Origin: Marinagarivorans algicola
Lineage (GTDB): Bacteria; Pseudomonadota; Gammaproteobacteria; Pseudomonadales; Cellvibrionaceae
Length of the DNA stretch: 64,000 bases
Direction: 5' to 3'
NCBI RefSeq assembly: GCF_001292705.1
Contig: NZ_LGAK01000007.1
Coordinates: 62,001-126,000, forward strand
Shown: piece by piece, positions 45,747 to 54,031 of the stretch
How positions within the stretch are numbered: position 1 is the stretch's first letter
How the letters are laid out: every line of letters begins with the position of its first letter
Notes under the pieces: generated by a model
Database searches by the model: none
Told to the model about the DNA's origin: nothing
What the model saw: the letters and a program-made list of their open reading frames with translations, nothing else
Position numbers and translations under genes: made by a program

Positions 45747-46730
45747 ATGGCTTTTTTTATTCGACCCGTTTCTGGTACAGGAGCGGGCACGCAGGGGGTG
45801 AATTTTGCCGGTTTTGCAGCCATTGGATTGACGATTTTAATCTGGAGTAGCTGGATTATCACAGCAAAAATGGGTGTGGAGTTAAATCTAACATCATTTG
45901 ATTTGGCGGCAATGCGTTATGGTTGTGCGAGTATTTTTTTGAGCTACTTTGCCTATCAATATCGTAGTGTAATATTTTTAACTAAACCTGGGCACTTAAT
46001 ATGTATCTGTCTAGGAGCTGGGTTGCCATTTCTCTTCTTAGCTACTTGGGGCCTTAAGTTCACGCCTGCTTCGCATGCGGGTATTTTAATTCCGGGCTCT
46101 TTGCCTTTGTTTGTGACTGTCTTAACTGCGTTGCGTGCTGGCGTATACCCTAGTGCTGCACGCTTGATTGGCGTGGCTGGTATTATGGTTGGTATTGCAA
46201 TTCTGATTATTCCTGAAATGCTCGCTTCTGATAGCCCGACAATGTTTGTGGGGCATTTACTTTATTTAGCGGCTGGTCTGAGTTGGAGTATTTATACCGT
46301 GGCCGTTAATGAAAGTGCTATTCCTCCATTGGCAGCCTCTGGCTTATTTAGTGTTGTTTCGTGTGTATTATTGTTTATTTTATATATCTTTGGTGCTGCG
46401 GATACAAATATAGCTTCGATCGTATTGACCCACGATGTGAGTCGCTATTTATTGATTGTGGTTGTCCAAGGTTTTTTTGTAGGCACACTCTCGGCCTTTT
46501 GTTTTACCTATGCCGTGATGACGTTGGGGGCTTCAATTGCAACAGCATTGAGTTCGTTAACGCCATTGATGGTTGTTTTATTGAGCGTACTATTCCTTGG
46601 TGAAACTATTAATACTGTTATATTAATCGCCATGGTGATTGTGTGCTTTGGCGTTGCAGTCATGAGCTGTAATGGCCTGTTTCGAAGTTTCGTAATCCCC
46701 CCCATATTTTATAGAATGAGGTCAAAATAA
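45747..46730 (+). CDS. EamA/DMT-superfamily transporter
   Basis: A 327-residue inner-membrane protein with about ten helices in two EamA repeats (ILIWSSWIITAKMGVELN and LSWSIYTVAVNESAIPP). The second repeat ends with LSSLTPLMVVLLSVLFLGE. DMT transporters of this kind often export amino acids or metabolites. Pairing with leucine dehydrogenase two bases downstream and a divergent Lrp regulator suggests an amino-acid or keto-acid substrate; unproven. Confidence 0.85.
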   Translation: MAFFIRPVSGTGAGTQGVNFAGFAAIGLTILIWSSWIITAKMGVELNLTSFDLAAMRYGCASIFLSYFAYQYRSVIFLTKPGHLICICLGAGLPFLFLATWGLKFTPASHAGILIPGSLPLFVTVLTALRAGVYPSAARLIGVAGIMVGIAILIIPEMLASDSPTMFVGHLLYLAAGLSWSIYTVAVNESAIPPLAASGLFSVVSCVLLFILYIFGAADTNIASIVLTHDVSRYLLIVVVQGFFVGTLSAFCFTYAVMTLGASIATALSSLTPLMVVLLSVLFLGETINTVILIAMVIVCFGVAVMSCNGLFRSFVIPPIFYRMRSK

Positions 46731-46732
46731 GT

Positions 46733-47857
46733 ATGTATACATCCCAAGAAACCCCCGAGCATGAGCAAGTACATTTTTTTCATGACCGTAAAAGCGGATT
46801 GCGGGCAATTATTGCGCTGCATGACACAGCATTAGGTGATGCTATGGGTGGGTGCCGTATGTGGCCTTATACTTCTTTTGATGATGCGCTTAAAGATGCT
46901 TTGCGTTTGTCAAAAGGTATGAGCTATAAATGCGCGTTAGCAGGCTTGGATATTGGTGGCGGAAAGTCAGTGATTATTGGCGACCCAATGAAAGATAAAA
47001 CCCCTGAACTATTAAAAGCCATGGCCGAATCGATTAATCAGCTAGGGGGGCGCTATGTTGCTGCAGAAGATTCGGGTACGTCAGTAGCGGATATGAAGGC
47101 GATGCAGGAGTATAGCGACCATATTGTGGGTACCACCGTTCAAGAAAACCGTCTGTGGGAGCAAAATGATGGCGACCCTTCACCTGCAACCGCTTATGGT
47201 GTGCTGATGGGGATTCAGGCGAGTGTTATGCACAAGTTTGGCAAGGAAAGCCTAGAGGGTTTGAATGTCAATATTCAAGGTCTTGGTCATGTGGGTTTTC
47301 GCGTTGCTAAGCATCTTGCTGAGGCCGGAGCGAATATCTATGTCTATGATCCAGTACCTGAGCGTCAAGCACGTGCAGTGAAAGAGCTAGGTGCTGTTGC
47401 TGTGAGTGCGAGTGATGTTGTGACAAAGCCTGCTGATATTTTTTGTCCTTGTGCGATGGGTGCCGCGGTTAATTCGACGACATGTGAGCAGTTGGATGTC
47501 GCCATTGTTGCTGGTGCTGCCAATAACCAGTTAGCGACATCAGAAGAAGGACGTCGCTTATTTGAGCGTGGTATTCTCTATGCGCCTGACTTTGTGATCA
47601 ATGCAGGAGGAATTATTGAAGTGGGTATGGGTCGCAAAGGCGAGAGTTCTGATGCGGTAAATAGTCGTGTGGTGGGTATTTCAAGTACATTACTTGAGAT
47701 TTTCGTACGTTCTGATGCCGATGCAATACCGACTTTTGAAGTGGCCGAACTGATGGCTCAAGAGGTGATTGAGCGCGCACGCAATAAAAGTATTGAACCT
47801 AGAGCTGTGGCAGCTCGAGTGACTAACCCTCAGGATAAGACGGCCCTTGCGCTTTAA
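46733..47857 (+). CDS. ldh: Leucine (Leu/Val/Phe) dehydrogenase
   Basis: NAD-dependent reversible oxidative deamination of branched-chain amino acids. Family signs: GDAMGGCRMWPYTS, catalytic Lys in GMSYKCALAGLDIGGGKSVI, EDSGTSVADM, VNIQGLGHVGFRVA nucleotide-binding loop and NAAGG-like FVINAGGII. 374 residues. Glutamate dehydrogenases are longer and differ in the substrate pocket. Start is two bases after the EamA stop, with GAGG inside that gene's end. Confidence 0.88.
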   Translation: MYTSQETPEHEQVHFFHDRKSGLRAIIALHDTALGDAMGGCRMWPYTSFDDALKDALRLSKGMSYKCALAGLDIGGGKSVIIGDPMKDKTPELLKAMAESINQLGGRYVAAEDSGTSVADMKAMQEYSDHIVGTTVQENRLWEQNDGDPSPATAYGVLMGIQASVMHKFGKESLEGLNVNIQGLGHVGFRVAKHLAEAGANIYVYDPVPERQARAVKELGAVAVSASDVVTKPADIFCPCAMGAAVNSTTCEQLDVAIVAGAANNQLATSEEGRRLFERGILYAPDFVINAGGIIEVGMGRKGESSDAVNSRVVGISSTLLEIFVRSDADAIPTFEVAELMAQEVIERARNKSIEPRAVAARVTNPQDKTALAL

Positions 47858-47905
47858 GACACTTGTGAGTTATTAGTTTAGTATTTTTGGTCATTACATA
47901 AATTA

Positions 47906-47948
47906 AAACCGCATAAAGGCCACTCGATGGTTGTTGTGCGGTTTTTTT
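47906..47948 (+). terminator. Rho-independent terminator after leucine dehydrogenase
   Basis: Stem AAACCGCAT/GTGCGGTTT with a long loop and a T-run to 47948, 48 bp after the stop. Confidence 0.7.
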
Positions 47949-48136
47949 ATGCTCGTCTATATCTTTTTAGTAGGTCGCTAATGAGTGTAGTGTTTAGGCT
48001 AGCAATGAAGTGTCTATATTGAAGGTACGAATCGGTATGAAATGAATACCTAGAGCGTTTCCTAGCTCAGCGGCCCATAAAGGAGTCGCTCTAGAGTATT
48101 GTTAATATAATTAATATGCGTGTTGGGGGCTGCTGG

Positions 48137-48742
48137 TTAAGATGGCGTAATTCCCCAGGTTTTTAAGGCAAGGCCGACGCTATCGATAAACATTTGCGCA
48201 GAAACCATAATCAGTAACATACCCACAAGTTTTTCAAGGGCGCTAATACCTCGCTTGCCGATGAGCGAGGCAATGGGTTGAGCCCCCATTAAAATGGCTA
48301 CCGATGCGCCCCATGCAATGGTGAGTGCAAGTATCCAAATATGCATGCGTGCAGGCTCGCTGCTAGCGAGCAAGATCAAGACAGCAATGGTTGATGGGCC
48401 TGCAATCAGCGGTACAGCCAGAGGGACAATCAGAGGTGTGCCTTGTCCATCTACTTTAAATAGTGAGCGATCGCCAGGAAATACTAAGCTCAGTGCAATT
48501 AAAAATAATACGACAGCACCAGAAAGTTGGAGTGCGGCGACACTTAAATGTAAGGCTTCGAGTATATATTTACCGGCAATTAAAAAGCTTAATAAAATCA
48601 AAAAGCCAATAATCATTTCGCGCAATAGTACTTTTTGACGCTGCTTTTTTTCGACATGTGATAACACGCTGAGAAAAATAGGAATGTTCCCGATAGGGTC
48701 AATCACAAAAAAAATCGTTAATATTGCAGCAGATAATTCCAT
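48137..48742 (-). CDS. MarC family integral membrane protein
   Basis: A 201-residue protein with six predicted helices: MELSAAILTIFFVIDPIGNIPIFL, LLSFLIAGKYILEAL, GAVVLFLIALSLVF, PLAVPLIAGPSTIAVLIL and VGMLLIMVSAQMFID. The family (UPF0056) is common. The link to multidrug resistance in its name was withdrawn, and the function is unknown. Single gene. Confidence 0.9.
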   Translation of the reverse strand: MELSAAILTIFFVIDPIGNIPIFLSVLSHVEKKQRQKVLLREMIIGFLILLSFLIAGKYILEALHLSVAALQLSGAVVLFLIALSLVFPGDRSLFKVDGQGTPLIVPLAVPLIAGPSTIAVLILLASSEPARMHIWILALTIAWGASVAILMGAQPIASLIGKRGISALEKLVGMLLIMVSAQMFIDSVGLALKTWGITPS

Positions 48743-48918
48743 CGTAGGAGCCTTGTAAAATCAGGGGGACCTTCACCTCGTGAATCGAAGTGGGTAAGTG
48801 GTTTGTATTATAGAGTAATTGCTTTTTAAAGTTGAGCCTAGTGTGGCTATGTATCGGTTTTTGTTTTTTAAGTGTGCAGGTGCTGGGTGATTGGCGATAG
48901 CGTAGATGTTTAATGCAT

Positions 48919-51900
48919 TTAAAACTCAGCGCCGACAGTAAAGTACAAATACCGACCTTTTAAATCATAGGTTCTAGCGTCGTAGTTGTCATTAAAGGCT
49001 GAAGCAATAAAGGGGGGCTGTCGATCTAGTAGGTTTTCTATACCTAGTGATATAGAAAAAGGGTGCGTTGATGTCGCATAGCGTAGTTGTGCATCAAACG
49101 TGACCCAAGAAGAAATACGACGTGTATCGGTATTACCTTGGGTATTACGGTAATGCTCTGACATGGCGCCGATATAGTTTATCGCATAGTTGGCAATGAA
49201 GTTTTTGAAAGGGAAGTGAAAGCCGGCGTTGATTTTCCAGCGGGGTAGGGCGCCATCACCAGACCCAGCAATATCCCTAAAGGTGCCAGCGAGCTCATTG
49301 TTGATGGAGTGATTATTGCGGTGGTTACGGTAGCTGTGCAAATAGGAGGCGTTTAACGTGTATTGGGTAGTGTTTCGCGTTGGGCGATAGTGTAAATGAA
49401 TATCTGCCCCAGTTACTTGGCGATCTCCAATATTGATTAGCGGTGCATTAATGAGAGTAATATTCCCGTTACTGTCACGCCTAACAAAGTCTTTGAAAGC
49501 GCCAATGCGTGCATTTTCATCCACGATAGTTTGTGGGCTAGAGTGAATCACATTCACCACGTTGATAGTGTAGGCATCAATAGAAAAGGATAAATTAGGG
49601 ACAGCTAAAGGCGTGGCATGCAGGCCTAAAACGTAATTGCTGGATACCTCAGGCTTTAAATCGGTTGAGCCGCTATATTGCACCAGAAATTGATTGAGGC
49701 TTGAGTCACTTTGCGTGATGCAGCCGCTGTAGGTATTGATGTTTTGTGTGAGCGCGCAAGGATCATTTAAGGCGCTATATTCGAGCGTGCCTTCGGTATA
49801 GAGTTCTCGAATACTGGGTGTGCGAAAGCCTCGAGAGTAAGTTGCGCGCATTAATACCGAGGGTGTCAGTGAAAAGCGCAGACCTATTTTAGGTGATAAG
49901 TTATTCGTGGTAGTCCTTGAATATGTGTAGCGGGCGGCCAATTCAATATCAAAAAGCGTGTTTTTGGGGAGCTTATCACGTAGCGGAATATAGAGCTCTG
50001 AAAACATTTCCAATATGGAGCGCGTGCTTTTTACCGGTGCTTTAACTACCGAACCAATAGTCGATGGACTGTTGTTGTGGTTGGGGCTGAATTCTGAGCG
50101 CTCTTTGCGGGCATTCATGCCGATGGCATAATCAATACTTTTTGCTTGCCAATCTAAGCGCTTATTCAGTTGCGCATTAAATCCGTAAATATGACTTTCA
50201 CCTTTTGCCGATTCTGCTGTTTTAATAAAGGCCAGCTGCTCTTGAGGTATGGTTTGAGGCGAGGTAAAGAGATTGATCGGCGTGCAACCGTCGATGTTTT
50301 GACCCAAGCATTGGCTGCTAGGGCCAAGGGCTTGCCTTAGTCGGTGAGCGTCTATTAAGTTGTTGCGATGTTCTTGGGCTTGCGTGGTATTCCAAAAAAA
50401 ATGTGTCTTGATGGTTTGTTGGCCGACGTGGTATTGAAAGCCGATATTGGTGTAAAGACTATTGGCTTTATTGATTTGTGTGCGCGGTTCTAGCTCTATG
50501 AGACGGCGCCGTAAATCTGTAATGTCGAGGTTGAAGGGGTTATAAATATTGCTTTGGCTGACGGTAATCGGCTCGGGTAAAAATGCTGTGTAAATAGGGG
50601 TGGGTGCGAGTGTAATAGCGGCTTTTGTTTGGCTAAAAAGGGCAAAGCTTTGTACCGTTAAGTGATCATTCAGGCTATGTTGTGCATTACCATAAAGACT
50701 TAAACGGCTCGAGGGAGATATTGTAGATGTCTGCTCACGAAAGTTAAAAAGGTCTTCGGTGGTTGTAGGGCGATAGTCATTGACTGAGTTTCGCGCTGGG
50801 TGAGTATTGGGTGTTATTGAATCTGCCGGTGGCGCAGTATTTAAAATTAAGTTTTGTCCGTCTGGCAGTGTGAGACTTGTATAAGGTGAGGCGCTCGTAC
50901 GCTTATCTTGCCCCCCTTGCGCGCGACCATCAGCGCTGGCGCTGAGTACTCTATCTCGGCTAAATAACCCGTCTTGTCGGTAATAAGATAAGGCTAGTAA
51001 AGCCGAGTGCGTATCGCTTGTTTTACCGATTAATCCGTTAGTACTTTTAGTATGGGTATCCCCTTTACTGGTAATACCATTGTAATGTTCGAGTTTGACG
51101 CCGTTATAGCGCTCTAACATATGAATATTGATAACACCTGCAATCGCATCTGAGCCGTAAATAGCCGAAGCGCCATCCTTGTAGATATCGAGTGATTGGA
51201 TGGCAATAGGGGCCATGGTGTTCAGGTCAACTGAGTCGCCGGCTAAGCCATCAAAGACGGCGCGATGGCCGTTAACAAGCACTAGCGTGTTATTTGCTGG
51301 CAGTCCGCGCAAGGCCACTTTTGTTGTGCCGTCACCGCCATTGGAGACGGCTGTACTGGTTGAGTTGCCTGAGACGGAGGGGGTAAATTTTAAGAGTTCA
51401 GCCAGTGATTGCGTGCCTGATCGTGCCAGTTGTTCGGCAGTAATAATATCAATAGGCGCAATGGCGTTATTTTGTGTTTTGCGAATGTGTGAACCGGTCA
51501 TCCAGTGGCCTAAGACTTCGATGGTTTCAATCGTGCTGCTGCGGTTTAACTCAAGGGGCGCGCGCGCCTGAGCGGGTGTTTTATTGCGGATAATTGCAAT
51601 GGATTGTTGACCGACTTGCTTGTATTGATAGTCTGAATTTTTAAGTAATGTGTCAAGCGCGGCTCGCGTACTGTGGAGGCCGCTTAGTTGTGTGATCTGT
51701 ATATTATCTGTGATACGGTCAACAATCAGAATATTAGTACTGGTTTGACTGCCGAGTTCCACAAGCGCTGTTGCTAGCTGGTCAGCCTTTATCTGTAGTA
51801 AGTGCTCGGTGTCAAGATCGTTACCCCAGCACCTGCAAATGCCTGCAAAAAAGAGTACGAATAGTTTTAAGGGCGAGAGCCGCTTAGCGCAATAGGAGGG

Positions 51901-51921
51901 TATAAAACCGAGAGTTATCAC
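48919..51921 (-). CDS. TonB-dependent receptor with N-terminal signalling (STN) domain
   Basis: Outer-membrane transporter of 1000 residues. After a signal peptide comes an STN domain (LLQIKADQLATALVELGSQ, LLKNSDYQYKQVG), then a plug (ALRGLPANNTLVLVNGHRA, IYKDGASAIYGSDAIAGVIN) and a 22-strand barrel ending in aromatic VGAEF. The STN domain signals to the FecR-like protein encoded just upstream. The ligand is unknown; the NGHR/GSDAIAG plug type is common in receptors for peptides, glycans or siderophores of marine bacteria. Starts at GTG, with no better start before the signal peptide. Confidence 0.9.
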   Translation of the reverse strand: MITLGFIPSYCAKRLSPLKLFVLFFAGICRCWGNDLDTEHLLQIKADQLATALVELGSQTSTNILIVDRITDNIQITQLSGLHSTRAALDTLLKNSDYQYKQVGQQSIAIIRNKTPAQARAPLELNRSSTIETIEVLGHWMTGSHIRKTQNNAIAPIDIITAEQLARSGTQSLAELLKFTPSVSGNSTSTAVSNGGDGTTKVALRGLPANNTLVLVNGHRAVFDGLAGDSVDLNTMAPIAIQSLDIYKDGASAIYGSDAIAGVINIHMLERYNGVKLEHYNGITSKGDTHTKSTNGLIGKTSDTHSALLALSYYRQDGLFSRDRVLSASADGRAQGGQDKRTSASPYTSLTLPDGQNLILNTAPPADSITPNTHPARNSVNDYRPTTTEDLFNFREQTSTISPSSRLSLYGNAQHSLNDHLTVQSFALFSQTKAAITLAPTPIYTAFLPEPITVSQSNIYNPFNLDITDLRRRLIELEPRTQINKANSLYTNIGFQYHVGQQTIKTHFFWNTTQAQEHRNNLIDAHRLRQALGPSSQCLGQNIDGCTPINLFTSPQTIPQEQLAFIKTAESAKGESHIYGFNAQLNKRLDWQAKSIDYAIGMNARKERSEFSPNHNNSPSTIGSVVKAPVKSTRSILEMFSELYIPLRDKLPKNTLFDIELAARYTYSRTTTNNLSPKIGLRFSLTPSVLMRATYSRGFRTPSIRELYTEGTLEYSALNDPCALTQNINTYSGCITQSDSSLNQFLVQYSGSTDLKPEVSSNYVLGLHATPLAVPNLSFSIDAYTINVVNVIHSSPQTIVDENARIGAFKDFVRRDSNGNITLINAPLINIGDRQVTGADIHLHYRPTRNTTQYTLNASYLHSYRNHRNNHSINNELAGTFRDIAGSGDGALPRWKINAGFHFPFKNFIANYAINYIGAMSEHYRNTQGNTDTRRISSWVTFDAQLRYATSTHPFSISLGIENLLDRQPPFIASAFNDNYDARTYDLKGRYLYFTVGAEF

Positions 51922-51978
51922 AGTAAGGCGGCCGGTTTAGGCGCTGAATTAATGAGTTAATCCACAAAAGGCAAACAT

Positions 51979-52971
51979 TCACTGCAGCCTAATTTGTGGT
52001 GCACGCCCGTGATGAACTAACTCTAAATTAAAGCTGGCAAGAAGTGCAGCGAGCGCCTCTTCAGGATCATTGACATTGAGTGTTCCGTCTACTTTTAATC
52101 CGTTGATCATCTCTTTATCGAAGGTGGATACAGGTGTAAGTGAGACAGGCGTTGTTAAATATCGGTTCAAGTCTTCAATAACTTGCTTAAGGGGGGCTTG
52201 AGAGTAAATGAGTTGTTGGTTTTGCCACGCCAGTTGGTGGGTGATATTGGCGTCATTCACCACGGGAGTATGATACGGCTCAAGGGTAACGTGATGATTA
52301 GCGGTAACTTGCATGCTGTGATTAATACCGTTAGTTTCTATGAGTACAACACCTTCAGTAATTGTAACAGCGGTGGTATGAGCTTGTTTTTTGATATTGA
52401 AGGCTGTGCCAATAGCGTGTACACGGCCATCTCCGGTGTTCACAATGAAAGGTCTGTTGGGGTTGCTCGCAACATTAAATAAAGCTTCACCTTTGACCAG
52501 TTTCAGGTAGCGTTGTTTGGCTGTAAAGCGGATATCAATTTGGGTGTCGGTATTCAAAGAGAGCGTGGAGCCATCTTCAAGGGTGATACGTTTGGTTTCA
52601 CCCACGGCAGTACTGAACGACTGTAGTTGTGGCTCGTAAGGGGCGGGCAGGTAATTAAGGCTCAAGGCGCCCACAATCAATAGTAAACAAGCGGTGAGTG
52701 CAAGCAGATGAGTGTAGCTTTGCGATACGGTATGCCGAGAGCAGTGTTGGTCAACTTCGTGGATAAACTCGGGTATTTGGTCGAGTTGACTTGTCAGTTG
52801 CCAAGCCTCTTTCATTTTTTGATAGGCCTGCTGATGCTTCGTGCTAGCGTTGATCCACTTTAAAAAAGCTTGATTATCAGCCACTTTTGGTGACCCCGTA
52901 TTCAGCACGCTGACCCATTGAGCCGCTTCTTCAAGTAGTCGATCGCTTGGTGATGATTTCATAGTAATCAT
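51979..52971 (-). CDS. FecR-type anti-sigma factor/sigma regulator
   Basis: A 330-residue inner-membrane protein. The N-terminal cytoplasmic domain holds WVSVLNTGSP and FLKWINAS. One helix follows (LLALTACLLLIVGALSLNYL), then the FecR periplasmic domain (LEDGSTLSLNTDTQI, VKGEALFNV). A C-terminal STN-like region (LKQVIEDLNRYLTTPVSL) may contact the receptor. Encoded between the sigma factor and the receptor, all on the minus strand. Confidence 0.9.
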   Translation of the reverse strand: MITMKSSPSDRLLEEAAQWVSVLNTGSPKVADNQAFLKWINASTKHQQAYQKMKEAWQLTSQLDQIPEFIHEVDQHCSRHTVSQSYTHLLALTACLLLIVGALSLNYLPAPYEPQLQSFSTAVGETKRITLEDGSTLSLNTDTQIDIRFTAKQRYLKLVKGEALFNVASNPNRPFIVNTGDGRVHAIGTAFNIKKQAHTTAVTITEGVVLIETNGINHSMQVTANHHVTLEPYHTPVVNDANITHQLAWQNQQLIYSQAPLKQVIEDLNRYLTTPVSLTPVSTFDKEMINGLKVDGTLNVNDPEEALAALLASFNLELVHHGRAPQIRLQ

Positions 52972-53070
52972 ATAAGAATATTAGACATTGGATACCAAGC
53001 GCTTATTTCGCCAAGTGAGGGCATCTTATGATGGTGCATTAACTAATAGTAGCATCTAAATGACGCTGCA

Positions 53071-53613
53071 TCACAGCGCCTCATTGTCTTCTAGTAATTC
53101 TTTTCGACATTGTTTCAGTGCGTTAAAAATATACTTTTCAACGCTTGACGTGGAAACGCTCATTGTGGCAGCAATGTCGTTATATGTCATGCCTTTTATG
53201 CGATGTAAGAGAAAAGCACGACGCTGCTTCTCAGGCATACGCGATATGACCGATTGAATGCGAGTTAGTTCATGTTGGGCTGAGACAACTCGATCAGGCC
53301 CAGGGGCCGAGTAAGCAGAATCAGTGGTGTTATTCTCATTTGCTGTCGCACCAATCGCAGAGTACATATAGGACTCATGAAGTTTTTGCCGGCGCTTCAT
53401 ATCGATAAAAATATTGGATGCCGTTTGATACAAGTACGACGTAGGGTTCACAATATCGTATTGCTTGGCGGCCAGTTGTACCTGCATAAAGGCGCTCTGA
53501 GCAATATCCTCAGCATCTTGCATATTCGGTGTTTTCCTTCGGATATAGCAAGTTAGCCTATTGCGATGTTCATTAAATAGTTCTTCTAAATCTAAGCGTT
53601 CAGTTAAAGGCAT
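53071..53613 (-). CDS. FecI-type ECF sigma factor
   Basis: A 180-residue sigma-70 family factor. Region 2 is NRLTCYIRRKTPNMQDAEDIAQSAF through NIFIDMKRR; region 4 is MPEKQRRAFLLHRIKGMTYNDIA followed by VSTSSVEKYI. With the FecR-like and STN-receptor genes downstream it forms a cell-surface signalling cassette. No Fur box was seen upstream, so iron control is not supported. Confidence 0.92.
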   Translation of the reverse strand: MPLTERLDLEELFNEHRNRLTCYIRRKTPNMQDAEDIAQSAFMQVQLAAKQYDIVNPTSYLYQTASNIFIDMKRRQKLHESYMYSAIGATANENNTTDSAYSAPGPDRVVSAQHELTRIQSVISRMPEKQRRAFLLHRIKGMTYNDIAATMSVSTSSVEKYIFNALKQCRKELLEDNEAL

Positions 53614-53964
53614 TTTATTACAACTGCTCTTAATTAGAGTGGATTCGATACAACGACACGAATTGATGCGGGTCAGTTTTACACTCTAGAAACGCAATTG
53701 CTATACCATTATTGAAACATTTGTTTTATTTGGCTGTTAAAGGGGGTTAAAAAGAATATTTGACTCATTTTGCAAGGTTTGTTGGGAGAAAAATCTAATT
53801 TGGGGTCTTTTTTTGCGTCTTATCAGAATGCGGTTAAATACCACTGTTATTTTATGGTGCGTCTTGTAGCTGGGGCACCATTTTGGCGTGTATATCATTT
53901 CTCCGGTGTGGGGGAGCGCCTGCATCGCTTTACGCTTAAAGTGGTGAGCTTCATCTGGCCCAAC
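53614..53964. other. Intergenic region upstream of the fecI-like gene
   Basis: About 350 bp. It should contain the promoter of the sigma-factor operon. Short overlapping frames on both strands here lack ribosome-binding sites and family resemblance, and were not accepted. Confidence 0.4.
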
Positions 53965-54000
53965 AAAAAAGCCCAGCGTCAAACGATTTGACGCTGGGCT
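53965..54000 (-). terminator. Strong terminator after the M2 peptidase gene
   Basis: A 14-bp perfect stem AGCCCAGCGTCAAA/TTTGACGCTGGGCT with a 3-base loop. On the minus strand it is followed by a U-run (complement of 53965-53970). Confidence 0.92.
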
Positions 54001-54031
54001 TATAAAGGAGTGTGTGAGGCTTAAATGTGAT

